Source of the DNA: a virus
Length of the DNA: 35,303 nt
Reading direction: 5' to 3' (one strand)
IMG/VR virus record: IMGVR_UViG_3300046557_000370
Span: 1 to 35,303 of that record
Shown: positions 19,835-28,323 of the stretch, piece after piece
How the letters are laid out: each line of letters starts with the position of its first letter
Position numbering within the stretch: the stretch's first letter is position 1
Position numbers and translations under genes: made by a program
Notes under the pieces: generated by a model
Told to the model about the DNA's origin: nothing
Databases searched by the model: none
What the model saw: only the letters and a program-made list of their open reading frames with translations

Positions 19835-20097
19835 CCGAATTTGTGATCCGCGTTGATGGCGAGCTCGGGGAACTGCTCGTCGATGGCAAGAAGCCGGAAC
19901 TGTTCGGCGCACTGGTCGCTGTAGACGTGCGTCGTGACGTCCTGCGCATTCCGGGCGATGGCCTGCTCTCTTCCTCCCTCGTCGCGGCCGATCGGCCGAT
20001 CGTCGAGGTCACACTGAGGCTGCCTCTCGGGCCGAACGACCGCCTGACGGTCCTTCACGGAAGCGGCATCACCGAAGTCAACGGGCCGAGCGCGTGA
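19831..20097 (+). CDS. Hypothetical beta-rich protein, 88 aa
   Basis: ATG in an ATGA overlap. The sequence alternates as beta strands (F-V-I-R-V-D, V-T-L-R-L-P-L) with few helices and no Cys or known motif. Codons are less GC-rich than the neighbours. Function unknown. Confidence 0.7.
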   Translation: MTEFVIRVDGELGELLVDGKKPELFGALVAVDVRRDVLRIPGDGLLSSSLVAADRPIVEVTLRLPLGPNDRLTVLHGSGITEVNGPSA

Positions 20098-20360
20098 CCG
20101 AGGAACTGCTCAACGAGCTGGCCGAGAAGCTACTGGCGGCCTACCGGACCTACCTCGAAGCGCAGCGTGCGTACTACGGGCGCGAGGCCCAGATGGACGA
20201 AGATCTGGAACAGGCGGTTGTCGACACGAACAAGGTGTTCGCGTATGCCAACTTCCTGCACGGTCAGGCGCTGATCCTGTTCGCTACGCACCCTGATCCG
20301 AACTCGGACTACATGCGCTTCGCCAGGGAAATCGCGGCCGAGGAAGGGTGGCCGCTGTGA
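20094..20360 (+). CDS. Hypothetical helical protein, 88 aa
   Basis: GTG in a GTGA overlap. Almost wholly helical, starting L-L-N-E-L-A-E-K-L-L-A-A-Y-R, with aromatic residues that would pack as a bundle. No motif. Confidence 0.7.
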   Translation: MTEELLNELAEKLLAAYRTYLEAQRAYYGREAQMDEDLEQAVVDTNKVFAYANFLHGQALILFATHPDPNSDYMRFAREIAAEEGWPL

Positions 20361-20512
20361 GCGAGGAACTGACCGCGCGACACCCGCGCTGCCGCTGCAT
20401 GCCAACGCCCGATACGAGCCCGCCCGCTCCGCTGAGCACCCGGACGCGCGCTGGTGCTCTCGCGGCGCAGCTTGAGCGGCTGCGTAACGCGCTACGACGG
20501 GAGGAGGCGTGA
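20357..20512 (+). CDS. Small protein, 51 aa
   Basis: GTG in a GTGA overlap. H-P-R-C-R-C near the start, a Pro/Ser/Thr-rich linker, then the helix L-A-A-Q-L-E-R-L-R-N-A-L-R-R-E-E. It ends in GGAGGAGGCG, which serves as the ribosome site of the next gene. Confidence 0.6.
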   Translation: MSEELTARHPRCRCMPTPDTSPPAPLSTRTRAGALAAQLERLRNALRREEA

Positions 20513-20919
20513 CTGACATCGTCGAGTTCCTGGCCGCGCGACTGGATGAGGACCAAGCGGATGCCGAGGCCGCCCACGCTGGACCGTGGGTCACGGACCT
20601 CGATGACGAGGTCGACGAGAACGTGACCGACGCGAGCGGTCAGATCGTGGCATGGGTGCGCGCACGGCCTGCCACCGCTGCAACGAGAGCCCACATCGCC
20701 CGCCACGACCCCGCGCGCGTCCTGGCCGAGGTGAAGGCGAAGCGGGAGATCGTGGCCCAGCACAGCGGCACGCACGAGTGCCCATCACCGGAGGAATGGC
20801 AGCTTGGGTACAACACCGACCACGTAACCGAAGACGAATGCATGACGCTGCGGTACCTCGCCGCAGTGGACGACCAGCATTCCGACTACAACCCGGCGTG
20901 GAACGTCAACGCAACTTGA
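20509..20919 (+). CDS. DUF6221-like protein, 136 aa
   Basis: GTG in a GTGA overlap. The opening D-I-V-E-F-L-A-A-R-L-D-E-D and the later H-I-A-R-H-D-P-A-R-V-L-A-E-V-K-A-K-R match the actinobacterial DUF6221 family, frequent in Streptomyces genomes and phages; no function is known. It is the last gene of the early/accessory run, followed by a terminator. Confidence 0.8.
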   Translation: MTDIVEFLAARLDEDQADAEAAHAGPWVTDLDDEVDENVTDASGQIVAWVRARPATAATRAHIARHDPARVLAEVKAKREIVAQHSGTHECPSPEEWQLGYNTDHVTEDECMTLRYLAAVDDQHSDYNPAWNVNAT

Positions 20920-20972
20920 CACCGTGACCTGCACCGAAGAGACTAGATCCATCGTGGTGAACGCATGCCGCG

Positions 20973-20996
20973 AAGCCCCGCCAAAGCGCGGGGCTT
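20973..20996 (+). terminator. Rho-independent terminator closing the accessory operon
   Basis: A 9-bp perfect stem AAGCCCCGC / GCGGGGCTT with a 6-base loop and trailing T (CTTTCGC). It separates the accessory genes from the packaging genes, so the late genes need their own promoter or antitermination. Confidence 0.75.
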
Positions 20997-21015
20997 TCGC
21001 ATGTCCGGAGGTGCC

Positions 21016-21195
21016 ATGCAGACCTTCGCAGTCGAGACACTGGCCCGGCATTACAGCAAGTCGCCCGGCACCATCGGACGCTGGATCTCCGAAGACCGCA
21101 TCGAAGGCGACAGAGACCCCGCCAACAAGCGGCGCAAGCTGTACCCGCTGAACGCAGTGCAAGCCGCATACGACAAGCGCTATGGCACGGCGTAA
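21016..21195 (+). CDS. Small HTH (MerR/excisionase-like) DNA-binding protein
   Basis: A 59-aa protein from the ATG with GGAGG just upstream; in-frame ATGs at 21001 and 20965 are less likely, the latter running through the terminator. The sequence F-A-V-E-T-L-A-R-H-Y-S-K-S-P-G-T-I-G-R-W-I, then G-D-R-D-P-A-N-K-R-R-K-L-Y-P, is a compact winged HTH of the MerR/excisionase type. First gene after the terminator and before the packaging genes, so it could regulate late transcription or act in excision. Confidence 0.75.
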   Translation: MQTFAVETLARHYSKSPGTIGRWISEDRIEGDRDPANKRRKLYPLNAVQAAYDKRYGTA

Positions 21196-21547
21196 GAGGC
21201 TCAGCGTCTGCACTACCCCCGGCTGCCCACACCTCACGCTCGACGGCAAGTGCACAGAGCACAAGCAGGCAGCAGAGCAGCAGCGAGGCAGCGCCGCACA
21301 GCGTGGCTACAGCGGCAAGGCATGGCGTGCAGCACGACGTGCAGTACTGAGGCGAGACCCCATCTGCATCGTGTGCAAGCGCGCGTTCGCCACCGTCGCC
21401 GACCACTGGCCGGACAGCAGGCGCGAGCTGGTGGAGCAGGGCGTTACGAACCCTGACGCACCGAGCAGACTGCGTGGACTGTGTGCCCCGTGCCACGGCA
21501 GCGAGACGGCACGCGAGCAGCCAGGCGGTTGGAACAGGCGCGACTGA
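21182..21547 (+). CDS. HNH endonuclease, packaging-associated
   Basis: A 121-aa protein. The N-terminal C-T-T-P-G-C-P and C-T-E-H form a small zinc site (about 10-27). The HNH core has C62-I-V-C65, then A-D-H-W-P (D74-H75) and L-C-A-P-C-H (Cys101, Cys104, His105). Phage HNH proteins next to the terminase genes work with terminase in cos cleavage and packaging in HK97-like phages. The position before the small terminase fits that role. Confidence 0.9.
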   Translation: MARRKRLSVCTTPGCPHLTLDGKCTEHKQAAEQQRGSAAQRGYSGKAWRAARRAVLRRDPICIVCKRAFATVADHWPDSRRELVEQGVTNPDAPSRLRGLCAPCHGSETAREQPGGWNRRD

Positions 21548-21733
21548 CGTTGCCGTTGCGACCGTGATGATCGCGGCCACATACCCCCAGGGGGCATGAC
21601 CCTAAAAGCGCAGGTCAGAAGACCGCCGGGGAGGTAACTCGCGGCGTCTACGGGTCTGGGAAATCTTTTCGATCTTGGCGCAACGCCTCGATCACCTTCG
21701 AGCCGCAACGGCTCACTGAAGGAGAGTGACCAC
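21548..21733 (+). other. Intergenic region before terminase; candidate cos site
   Basis: 186 bases without a gene. CCCCC-A-GGGGG (21584-21594) followed by CATGACCC is a compact palindrome of the type often seen where packaging genes begin. GC is lower around 21650-21680 (GGAAATCTTTTCGATC). The cos cut cannot be placed from sequence alone. A late promoter may also be here. Confidence 0.4.
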
Positions 21734-22189
21734 ATGGCCGGCATGGGTCCGCCACCGAAACCCTCAGGTCAACGCCGACGCGCCAACGCCACCGTCGCCA
21801 TGACCCAACTGCCCGCCGAGGGCCGCCAGGGCGAGCCACCCGCATGGCCGCTCGCCGCTTCCGCCGCCTATGACGATCAGACTTGGCGCGACCTCTGGTC
21901 GACGCCGCAAGCCGCCGCCTGGGAACGCCTCGGCATCGGCTGTATCCGCATGGTGGCCCGCTACGTGGTCCTGCTCGCTGAGGCCGACGTTGGCGAACCT
22001 AAGGCCGCGATGGAAGTCCGCCAGATCGAAGACCGCCTCGGCTTGTCGCCACTGGCGATGCTCCGGCTGCGCTGGGAGATCGCCGCCGACGAGGTAGCCG
22101 CACAGCGCCCGAAGGCAGCGCACCACAGCACCGCGGCCAGCCGTCGGGAGCGGGTACTGGAGGTCATCGATGGCGGGCGGGCGGGCTGA
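21734..22189 (+). CDS. terS: Terminase small subunit
   Basis: A 151-aa protein; the ATG is preceded by AGGAGAG. The opening (M-A-G-M-G-P-P-P-K-P), L-P-A-E-G-R-Q-G-E-P-P-A-W-P-L and W-R-D-L-W-S-T-P-Q-A-A-A-W-E are the standard marks of actinophage small terminases, followed by an acidic helical oligomerisation part and R-Q-I-E-D-R-L-G-L-S-P. It recognises the packaging site and recruits the large subunit, whose gene overlaps it by 20 bases. Confidence 0.92.
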   Translation: MAGMGPPPKPSGQRRRANATVAMTQLPAEGRQGEPPAWPLAASAAYDDQTWRDLWSTPQAAAWERLGIGCIRMVARYVVLLAEADVGEPKAAMEVRQIEDRLGLSPLAMLRLRWEIAADEVAAQRPKAAHHSTAASRRERVLEVIDGGRAG

Positions 22190-23786
22190 GGCGAAGCGGT
22201 TCGTCTCGCTCGGCTTCGAAGCGATCGAGTGGATCGAGGCCTACCTCTGCCACGGTCCCGGCGATGTGCAGGGCGAGCCGCTCATCATCGACGATGAGAT
22301 GGCCGCCTTCATCGTCCGCGCCTATGAGCTGGACCCTGAGACCGGCCGTCGAAAGGTCAACCGGGCGTTTCTGTCCCGGCCGAAGGGCCGCGCGAAAAGT
22401 GAAATCGCGGGCGCGCTGGTCTGCTTCGAGGCCCTGGGACCGTGCCGCTTCGACGGCTGGGACGCCGCCGGCGAGCCCGTCGGCCGACCGCTGACATACC
22501 CGTTCATCCGGTGCATGGCCACCGAGGAGGGGCAGGCCGGCAACACCTACGACAACGTCACGGTGATGCTCGCGCACCTCGTTGAGCACGCCGGCGATGA
22601 GTTCCCCAGCATTGACCTCGGGCGCGGCGTGCAGACGTCATCGCGGATCTTCATGGAGGGTGGCGGCGAGATCCGCCCCTCGACGGCAAGCAGCGCTTCG
22701 AAGGACGGCGGGAAGGAATCCTTCTCCGTCTTCGACGAGACGCACCTGTACGTCATGCCGGAGACCCGGGCGATGCACAAGATGGTGCTGCGCAACCTGA
22801 CCAAGCGCAAGCTGGCCGATCCATGGGGGCTGGAGACATCCACCATGTACGCGGTCGGCGAGGGCTCGGTTGCCGAGGCAACGCACCAATATGCCGAGGA
22901 CGTCAAGGCCGGCAAACTGCGTGACGGCGGCCTGCTCGTCGACCACCGCCAGGCCCCGCACGTCGAAGATCTCAACGACGACGAGGCGCTACTGGCCGCG
23001 CTGGCCTACGTGTACGGCGACGCCGCGGGCTGGATGGACCTGGAGCGCATTGCCCGGGATATTCGCGCACCGGACGCCGACCCGGAGGACTCCCGCCGCT
23101 ACTTCCTGAACCAGGCCGGTACGCGCGCGGGGAAGGCCTTCGACGCCGGCCGGTGGGCTCAGCTGGTCAAGACCGGCTTTGCGGTACCGAAGAAGGACCT
23201 GATCTCGGTCGGCTTCGACGGCGCCAGGTTCCGCGACGCCACGGCACTAATCGGCACGCACCTAGAGACCGGATACCAGTGGGTACTCGGGGCCTGGGAG
23301 GCGCCGGCGAGGCCTGACGAGGCCGAGGACTGGGAAGTCCCGGCTAACGAGGTGCACGCAGCCCTGGAGTCAACCTTCGATAACTGGAACGTGGTCCGGG
23401 TGTATGCGGACCCTCCCAAGTGGGAGGAGACCGTGGCGGCTTGGGCGGGAAAGTACGGCGAAAAGATCGTCGTTGAGTGGTGGACGCACCGGCCGCGCCC
23501 GATGGCCTACGCCCTGCGCGCCTTCCGCACTGCGCAGACCGAGGGATCGCTCAGCCACGACGGCGACAAGCTGTACGCCCGGCACATCGCCAACGCCGTG
23601 AAGCGCGACGCCAGAGTGCGCGACGAAGACGACAAGCCCATGTGGACGATCCAGAAGGACCGCCACAACTCGCCACGCAAGATCGATGCCGCAATGGCCG
23701 GATGCCTGAGCTGGGAAGCGCGCCGTGACGCCATCACGGCCGGCCTGGCACAACCACGTAAGCGTGGCCGGATCGTCGTCATGTGA
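22170..23786 (+). CDS. terL: Terminase large subunit (ATPase/nuclease)
   Basis: 538 aa. The N-terminal ATPase has a variant Walker A, S-R-P-K-G-R-A-K-S-E (69-78), and Walker B F-S-V-F-D-E-T (D189, E190). The C-terminal nuclease has S-V-G-F-D-G-A-R (D350) and V-Y-A-D-P-P near 409, acidic residues of the RNase H-like fold. It drives DNA translocation into the prohead and cuts the concatemer. It begins inside the small-subunit gene. Confidence 0.95.
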   Translation: MAGGRAEAKRFVSLGFEAIEWIEAYLCHGPGDVQGEPLIIDDEMAAFIVRAYELDPETGRRKVNRAFLSRPKGRAKSEIAGALVCFEALGPCRFDGWDAAGEPVGRPLTYPFIRCMATEEGQAGNTYDNVTVMLAHLVEHAGDEFPSIDLGRGVQTSSRIFMEGGGEIRPSTASSASKDGGKESFSVFDETHLYVMPETRAMHKMVLRNLTKRKLADPWGLETSTMYAVGEGSVAEATHQYAEDVKAGKLRDGGLLVDHRQAPHVEDLNDDEALLAALAYVYGDAAGWMDLERIARDIRAPDADPEDSRRYFLNQAGTRAGKAFDAGRWAQLVKTGFAVPKKDLISVGFDGARFRDATALIGTHLETGYQWVLGAWEAPARPDEAEDWEVPANEVHAALESTFDNWNVVRVYADPPKWEETVAAWAGKYGEKIVVEWWTHRPRPMAYALRAFRTAQTEGSLSHDGDKLYARHIANAVKRDARVRDEDDKPMWTIQKDRHNSPRKIDAAMAGCLSWEARRDAITAGLAQPRKRGRIVVM

Positions 23787-23798
23787 AGGAGGTGGACC

Positions 23799-25223
23799 AT
23801 GGCCGTGAACCTGGACTCCGACCAGTGGCTCACCCGCCTGATCAAGGCGCACGACTCCGATCTGCCCGAGCTGAGGCGGCTGGACAGCTACTACGAAGGC
23901 AAGCAGACGCTGGCGTACATGGCGCCAGAGCTGATGCGGGAGCTGAACCAGCGCCTGCGCCAGCTCGTCATCAACTGGCCCCGGCTGTGTGTCGACGCCC
24001 TTGAGGAGCGCCTGGACGTCGAGGGCTTCCGCTTCTCCGACGACGCCGAGGCCGACTCCGAGCTGTGGGGCATCTGGCAGGCGAACGACCTCGACGAGGA
24101 GAGCCAGCTCGGCCATATCGATGCGCTGGCCCTGCGCCGCTCGTTCGTCATCGTCGGCGCCAATGAGGTCGACGCGCAGAACCCGCTGATCACTGTTGAG
24201 TCGCCGCTTGAGGTGTACGCCGAGCGCGACCCGCGTACCCGCGAAGTCGTCGCCGCGGTGAAGCGCTGGGAAGAGGACGTTCCGAACGCCGAGTCGGTGA
24301 AGCACGCCACCCTCTACCTGCCTGGTCTCACAACGTGGTACATCAAGAAAGACGGGACCTACGTTCCCGACCCGGACATCCCGCCGGATCGCACCACGCT
24401 GGACGCGCCCCCGGTGGAGCCGCTGGTGAACCGTGCTCGGGTCCGGGACCGTGGCGGCGTCTCAGAGCTCGCTGACGTCATCCCTGTTTCTGACGCACTG
24501 TGCAAGATCGCGACCGACATGATGGTATCCGCCGAGTATCACGCGATCCCACGCCGCTGGGCCGCCGGTATGACGGAGGAGGACTTTGTCGCCCCCGACG
24601 GTACGAAGACTTCTACACTCACCGCGCGTATCGGCGGCCTGTGGCTGTCAGAGAACCCCGAGACCAAGTTCGGCCAGTTTGCCGAGGCGCAACTGGGCAA
24701 CTTCCATGACACGATCAATGCTTTGGCGAGGGTCGTCTCCGGCCTGACGGGCCTGCCGCCGCACTTCCTCGGCTACGTCGGCGGCGAGCCGATCAGTGCC
24801 GACGCCATCCGTGCCTCCGAGGCCCGGCTGGTGAAGCGGGCCGAGCGTCGCCAGCGCGCTTTCGGCGGATCGTGGGAGCGCGTGATGCGCCTGGCGATAC
24901 AGATCCGCGACGGCTCCGTCCCGGATAACGCTGCGCGGCTGGAGACCATCTGGCACGACGCCTCCACCCCGACGCTCGCCGCCAGCGCCGACGCCGTGGT
25001 GAAGCTCCATACCGCGAACCTACTTCCCGATGAGATGGCCTGGGAGATGATGCAGTTCTCGCAGGCGCAGATCGCGCGAATGCAGGACATGCAGCAGCGC
25101 CAGGCCGACCGCGGTCTGGGCGCCGAGTTCTCGGCCCTCATCGGTGCTCAGCGGCAGCCGGCCGCGCCAGGCCCTGAGGCTCCCGTCCCGCCCGCGTCAG
25201 TTCCGATCCCGCAGATTCCGTGA
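23799..25223 (+). CDS. Portal protein (SPP1 Gp6-like)
   Basis: 474 aa; the ATG has AAGGAGGTGGACC upstream. Long mixed alpha/beta sequence with L-D-S-Y-Y-E-G-K near the start, D-V-E-G-F-R near 80, and L-T-G-L-P-P-H-F-L-G with S-A-D-A-I-R-A-S-E near 320-350, as in SPP1-type portals. It forms the dodecameric DNA channel at one capsid vertex. It directly follows the terminase. Confidence 0.93.
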   Translation: MAVNLDSDQWLTRLIKAHDSDLPELRRLDSYYEGKQTLAYMAPELMRELNQRLRQLVINWPRLCVDALEERLDVEGFRFSDDAEADSELWGIWQANDLDEESQLGHIDALALRRSFVIVGANEVDAQNPLITVESPLEVYAERDPRTREVVAAVKRWEEDVPNAESVKHATLYLPGLTTWYIKKDGTYVPDPDIPPDRTTLDAPPVEPLVNRARVRDRGGVSELADVIPVSDALCKIATDMMVSAEYHAIPRRWAAGMTEEDFVAPDGTKTSTLTARIGGLWLSENPETKFGQFAEAQLGNFHDTINALARVVSGLTGLPPHFLGYVGGEPISADAIRASEARLVKRAERRQRAFGGSWERVMRLAIQIRDGSVPDNAARLETIWHDASTPTLAASADAVVKLHTANLLPDEMAWEMMQFSQAQIARMQDMQQRQADRGLGAEFSALIGAQRQPAAPGPEAPVPPASVPIPQIP

Positions 25224-26170
25224 CCGACCTGCGGGACGTTGCACGGGCATGGCGCCAGCATCAGGCGCTGATCGCCCGCTCGGCGACCGAGCGAACGGCT
25301 GCCGCCTGGGCAGCCCTGGAACCTGCGGACCTTTCGGGTTCGTGGGCCGCGACCGTGGGCCCGGCAATGGTCCGGACCCTGAGCGCCGCGCAGCGTCTCG
25401 CTACGGCCGGTGCCAGTCAGTACGTGGCTGCCGCAGTGACCGCGCAGAACGGCGACCCTGCGGCAGACGGCATGGTCGCGGCCTCGGCCTTTTCCGGCAC
25501 GGCAGCCGACGGCCGGTCTCTGGCCGGGCTGCTGTACGCGCCGGTGCTCAAGACGAAGATGGCGATCGGCGCCGGCCTGCCTGTACGTGAAGCGCTCACC
25601 TCCGGCGCCGCCGAGCTGTCGATGCTCGTCGGGACCGAGGTTGCCGACGCCGGCCGGGAAGCCGCCGGGGCTGCGATGACGGCCACGCGTTCCGTGCACG
25701 GCTATGTCCGGATGGTCTCCGGCTCCGCGTGCTCGCGCTGCATTGTCCTGGCCGGCAAGTTCTACCGCTGGAGCTCGGGTTTCGAGCGTCATCCGAGGTG
25801 CGAGTGCACCAACATCCCGGCCTTGGAGAACCGCGCCGGTGACCTACGTACTGACCCTCACGCATTCTTCGACCATCTGACGATCGCGCAGCAGGACAAG
25901 CGGTTCGGCGTGGCTGACGCGAAGGCGATCCGCGAGGGCGCAGACATCAACCAGGTCGTCAATGCCCGACGTGGTCTGTACCAGACGCAGGTCTTCGGCC
26001 GCGACGTCCAAGCGACCACCGAGGGCATGACGCGCCGCGGCCTCGCCGGCCAGCGCCTGGCTGGCTCGACCAAGGGGTTGCGGCTGACCGTCCGGCAGAT
26101 CTACATCGATGCCGGCGACGATCGCGACCTCGCGATCAGCCTCCTCAAGCGTTACGGCTACCTGCGCTGA
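25220..26170 (+). CDS. MuF-like minor head protein
   Basis: 316 aa from the GTG overlapping the portal stop. The MuF motif is seen as A-C-S-R-C-I-V-L-A-G-K with H-P-R-C-E-C (Cys171, Cys174, His191, Cys194, Cys196). The N-terminal 160 residues are helical. MuF-type proteins are carried inside the capsid and needed for early head assembly. No C-terminal toxin domain is visible. Confidence 0.85.
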   Translation: MTDLRDVARAWRQHQALIARSATERTAAAWAALEPADLSGSWAATVGPAMVRTLSAAQRLATAGASQYVAAAVTAQNGDPAADGMVAASAFSGTAADGRSLAGLLYAPVLKTKMAIGAGLPVREALTSGAAELSMLVGTEVADAGREAAGAAMTATRSVHGYVRMVSGSACSRCIVLAGKFYRWSSGFERHPRCECTNIPALENRAGDLRTDPHAFFDHLTIAQQDKRFGVADAKAIREGADINQVVNARRGLYQTQVFGRDVQATTEGMTRRGLAGQRLAGSTKGLRLTVRQIYIDAGDDRDLAISLLKRYGYLR

Positions 26171-26225
26171 TCCCAAGTTTCCGACCGCGCAAGGCGGCCG
26201 GCCGACCCCGCAACGGAGTCACCCG

Positions 26226-26822
26226 ATGAACACCCGAACCCTGCCGGGCTGGCGCTTCCTGCTCGACCGGCACGACGACCCGCAGCCGCCCGCGCCCGCC
26301 GCTCCCGTCCCGGCGCCCCCCGTGCAGACGCCGCCCCCGGCGGCCGACCCGGCCGAGCCCGCGGACAAGCCGCTCGGGCCGGCCGGCGAGAAGGCGCTGG
26401 AGGAGTGGAAGAAGCGCGCCAAGGAGGCCGAGGCTGCCGCCAAGACCGCGGCGGACCGCGTCCGCGAGTTCGAGGATCGCGACAAGACCGAGCTGGAGAA
26501 GGCGCAGGCGACTGCCGCAAGGGCAACCGCCGAGGCCGAGAAGGCTCAGAGCGAGCTGGCGCGGACCCGCATCCTCGCCGAACACGGCCTGTCCGAGGCC
26601 GACGCGGAGTTCCTGCCCACCGGCACCGAGGACGAGATGCGCGCGGCAGCCACCCGGCTGGCCGAGCGCCTTGCCGCCGCTGCCCCACCACCCAAGACCG
26701 GCCCGCGTCCCGACCCTTCGCAGGGTTCCGGACGTCCGGTCACCCCGACCGACTTCCGCACGGCCAGTGATGCCGACTTCGCCGCCAAGATGCGCGAGCT
26801 CGGCATCCGCTCCTACCGGTGA
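26226..26822 (+). CDS. Capsid scaffolding protein
   Basis: 198 aa from the ATG with GGAG upstream. A Pro/Ala-rich head, a long Ala/Glu/Lys coiled coil (about 50-125) and a basic C-terminal end, the typical form of a scaffolding protein upstream of a major capsid gene. It organises capsid subunits and is removed during maturation, possibly by the small protease encoded next. Confidence 0.85.
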   Translation: MNTRTLPGWRFLLDRHDDPQPPAPAAPVPAPPVQTPPPAADPAEPADKPLGPAGEKALEEWKKRAKEAEAAAKTAADRVREFEDRDKTELEKAQATAARATAEAEKAQSELARTRILAEHGLSEADAEFLPTGTEDEMRAAATRLAERLAAAAPPPKTGPRPDPSQGSGRPVTPTDFRTASDADFAAKMRELGIRSYR

Positions 26823-27007
26823 TCGAGATCCGTGCACAGCTCGCTGATGGGCTGACGCGCATCGAGGTGGCCGGCCACGAAGGCCACGCCGAGGACGGCC
26901 GCGTCTGCGCCGCCATCTCGGCGATCGCCCAAACCGCTCTGCTCGGCCTGGCTGCCGTCGCCGAGCAACACCCCGACCTCGTCACCATCGACATCACAGA
27001 GGACTGA
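26819..27007 (+). CDS. Short Prp-like cysteine protease, candidate prohead protease
   Basis: 62 aa from the GTG overlapping the scaffold stop. The V-A-G-H-E-G-H-A-E-D-G-R-V-C-A-A-I-S-A-I stretch closely follows the Prp family signature (catalytic His in G-H-A, catalytic Cys in C-A-A-V-S-A). His20 and Cys30 fit, with two residues fewer between them than in bacterial Prp. Bacterial Prp (about 105-110 aa) trims ribosomal protein L27 and can process 80alpha capsid and scaffold. This copy lacks the last 40 residues and sits between scaffold and capsid genes, where a capsid protease is expected. Confidence 0.75.
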   Translation: MIEIRAQLADGLTRIEVAGHEGHAEDGRVCAAISAIAQTALLGLAAVAEQHPDLVTIDITED

Positions 27008-27009
27008 CC

Positions 27010-28311
27010 ATGAAGACCCTGAACCGGTTCCGGTTCGACCTGGGGCGCCACGACCTGCGTGGTGTCCTGCCCGCGGCCCTCCAGCCGATCATGCAGAACG
27101 GGATCCTGGACAGGATCTTCCGGGACGCCCTTCTGCCCCAATTCCTGTACCCGGCGACCGCCTCGGTCGAGCCGGTCGCTCAGGGCATCGGCGCCACCGT
27201 CACCTTCACCCGCGACGGCCTGCTGGCGCCGGTGACCACGCCGACCACCGGCGGCGACCCGTCCCCGCAGACGCTGAGCTACGAGCAGTGGTCGCTGTCC
27301 ATGGAGCAGTACAGCAACACCATGGACACCAACCGGCTGACCGCCCGCGCGACGCTGGCGGACACCTTCGTCCGCAACGTGAAGAAGCTGGGCATCAACG
27401 CCGGTCAGACGCTGAATCAGCTGGCCCGGAACAAGCTCTACGCGGCCTACGGCGGCGGCAATACCTGGGTCGTGACCGCGCAGGGCTCGGCCTCGGCCAC
27501 CTGTGTCGTGAAGTCGGCGGCCGGCTTCGACACCGTCCTCGTGAACGGCGTCCCGACGGCCGTCTCGGCCGGAAACCCGCTGAATGTCACGGTCGCTGGC
27601 GTAGCGAACACGGTCGTCGGCTGCAACCTGGGCACCAACACGCTGACCCTGGGCACCGCCGTGACTCAGGCTGTCGGCGCGGCGGTCGTCTCCTCGGCCG
27701 CGCCGTACTCCCTGCGTCCCGGCTCCGGGGCCACCCGCTACAACCTGACCGGCTCGAACGTGATGACCGCCTCTGTGGCGGAGGACGCCGTGGCGCGGCT
27801 GCGCACCATGAACGTCCCCACGATCAACGGGAACTACGTCGGGCACATCGACCCGGTCACCGAGCGCGAGCTGTTCGCGGATCCCGACTTCAAGCAGGCC
27901 TACCAGGGTCGCGGCGCATCCGACGTGTTCGGGAGCCTGTCCATCGGAACCTTCCTCGGCGTGGACTGGGTCCGCAACAACGAGGCGCCGATCACCGCCG
28001 ACGGCGGTTCCGGCGCGAACCTGACCGTGCACCGCCCGATCTTCATGGGCGCGGACGCCCTGATGGCCGGGCCCTTCGAGGGCATCAGCGACCTGCTCGC
28101 CGACACCGGCGTAGAGGAGGTGCCGATGATCTCGATGATCGGCCCGGCGAACGGCGTCGAAGTCGCGATGATCATCCGTCCGCCTCAGGACCGCCTTCAG
28201 CAGATCATCAGCGCCACCTGGTCCTGGGTCGGAGACTTCGCGGTCCCGTCCGACATCACCACCGGCGACGCGTCCCGCTACAAGCGCGCCGTCGTCGTCG
28301 AGCACGTCTAG
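27010..28311 (+). CDS. Major capsid protein, HK97-like fold
   Basis: 433 aa, directly after the protease-like gene. The N-terminal arm and E-loop region (about 50-110) and the C-terminal half (about 240-433), with I-D-P-V-T-E-R-E-L and L-G-V-D-W-V-R-N, fit an HK97-like coat protein. Residues about 152-236 are Ala/Val/Thr/Gly-rich beta strands unlike the rest and look like an inserted surface domain, with Cys165 and Cys205 that could pair. No coding signal for a separate decoration protein is next to it. Confidence 0.9.
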   Translation: MKTLNRFRFDLGRHDLRGVLPAALQPIMQNGILDRIFRDALLPQFLYPATASVEPVAQGIGATVTFTRDGLLAPVTTPTTGGDPSPQTLSYEQWSLSMEQYSNTMDTNRLTARATLADTFVRNVKKLGINAGQTLNQLARNKLYAAYGGGNTWVVTAQGSASATCVVKSAAGFDTVLVNGVPTAVSAGNPLNVTVAGVANTVVGCNLGTNTLTLGTAVTQAVGAAVVSSAAPYSLRPGSGATRYNLTGSNVMTASVAEDAVARLRTMNVPTINGNYVGHIDPVTERELFADPDFKQAYQGRGASDVFGSLSIGTFLGVDWVRNNEAPITADGGSGANLTVHRPIFMGADALMAGPFEGISDLLADTGVEEVPMISMIGPANGVEVAMIIRPPQDRLQQIISATWSWVGDFAVPSDITTGDASRYKRAVVVEHV

Positions 28312-28323
28312 GAGGTGCCGATC

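Noticed and set aside
20965-21015. Upstream start (ATG 20965) for the small HTH gene
   Set aside because: It would put the terminator stem inside the gene; ATG 21016 has GGAGG directly upstream.
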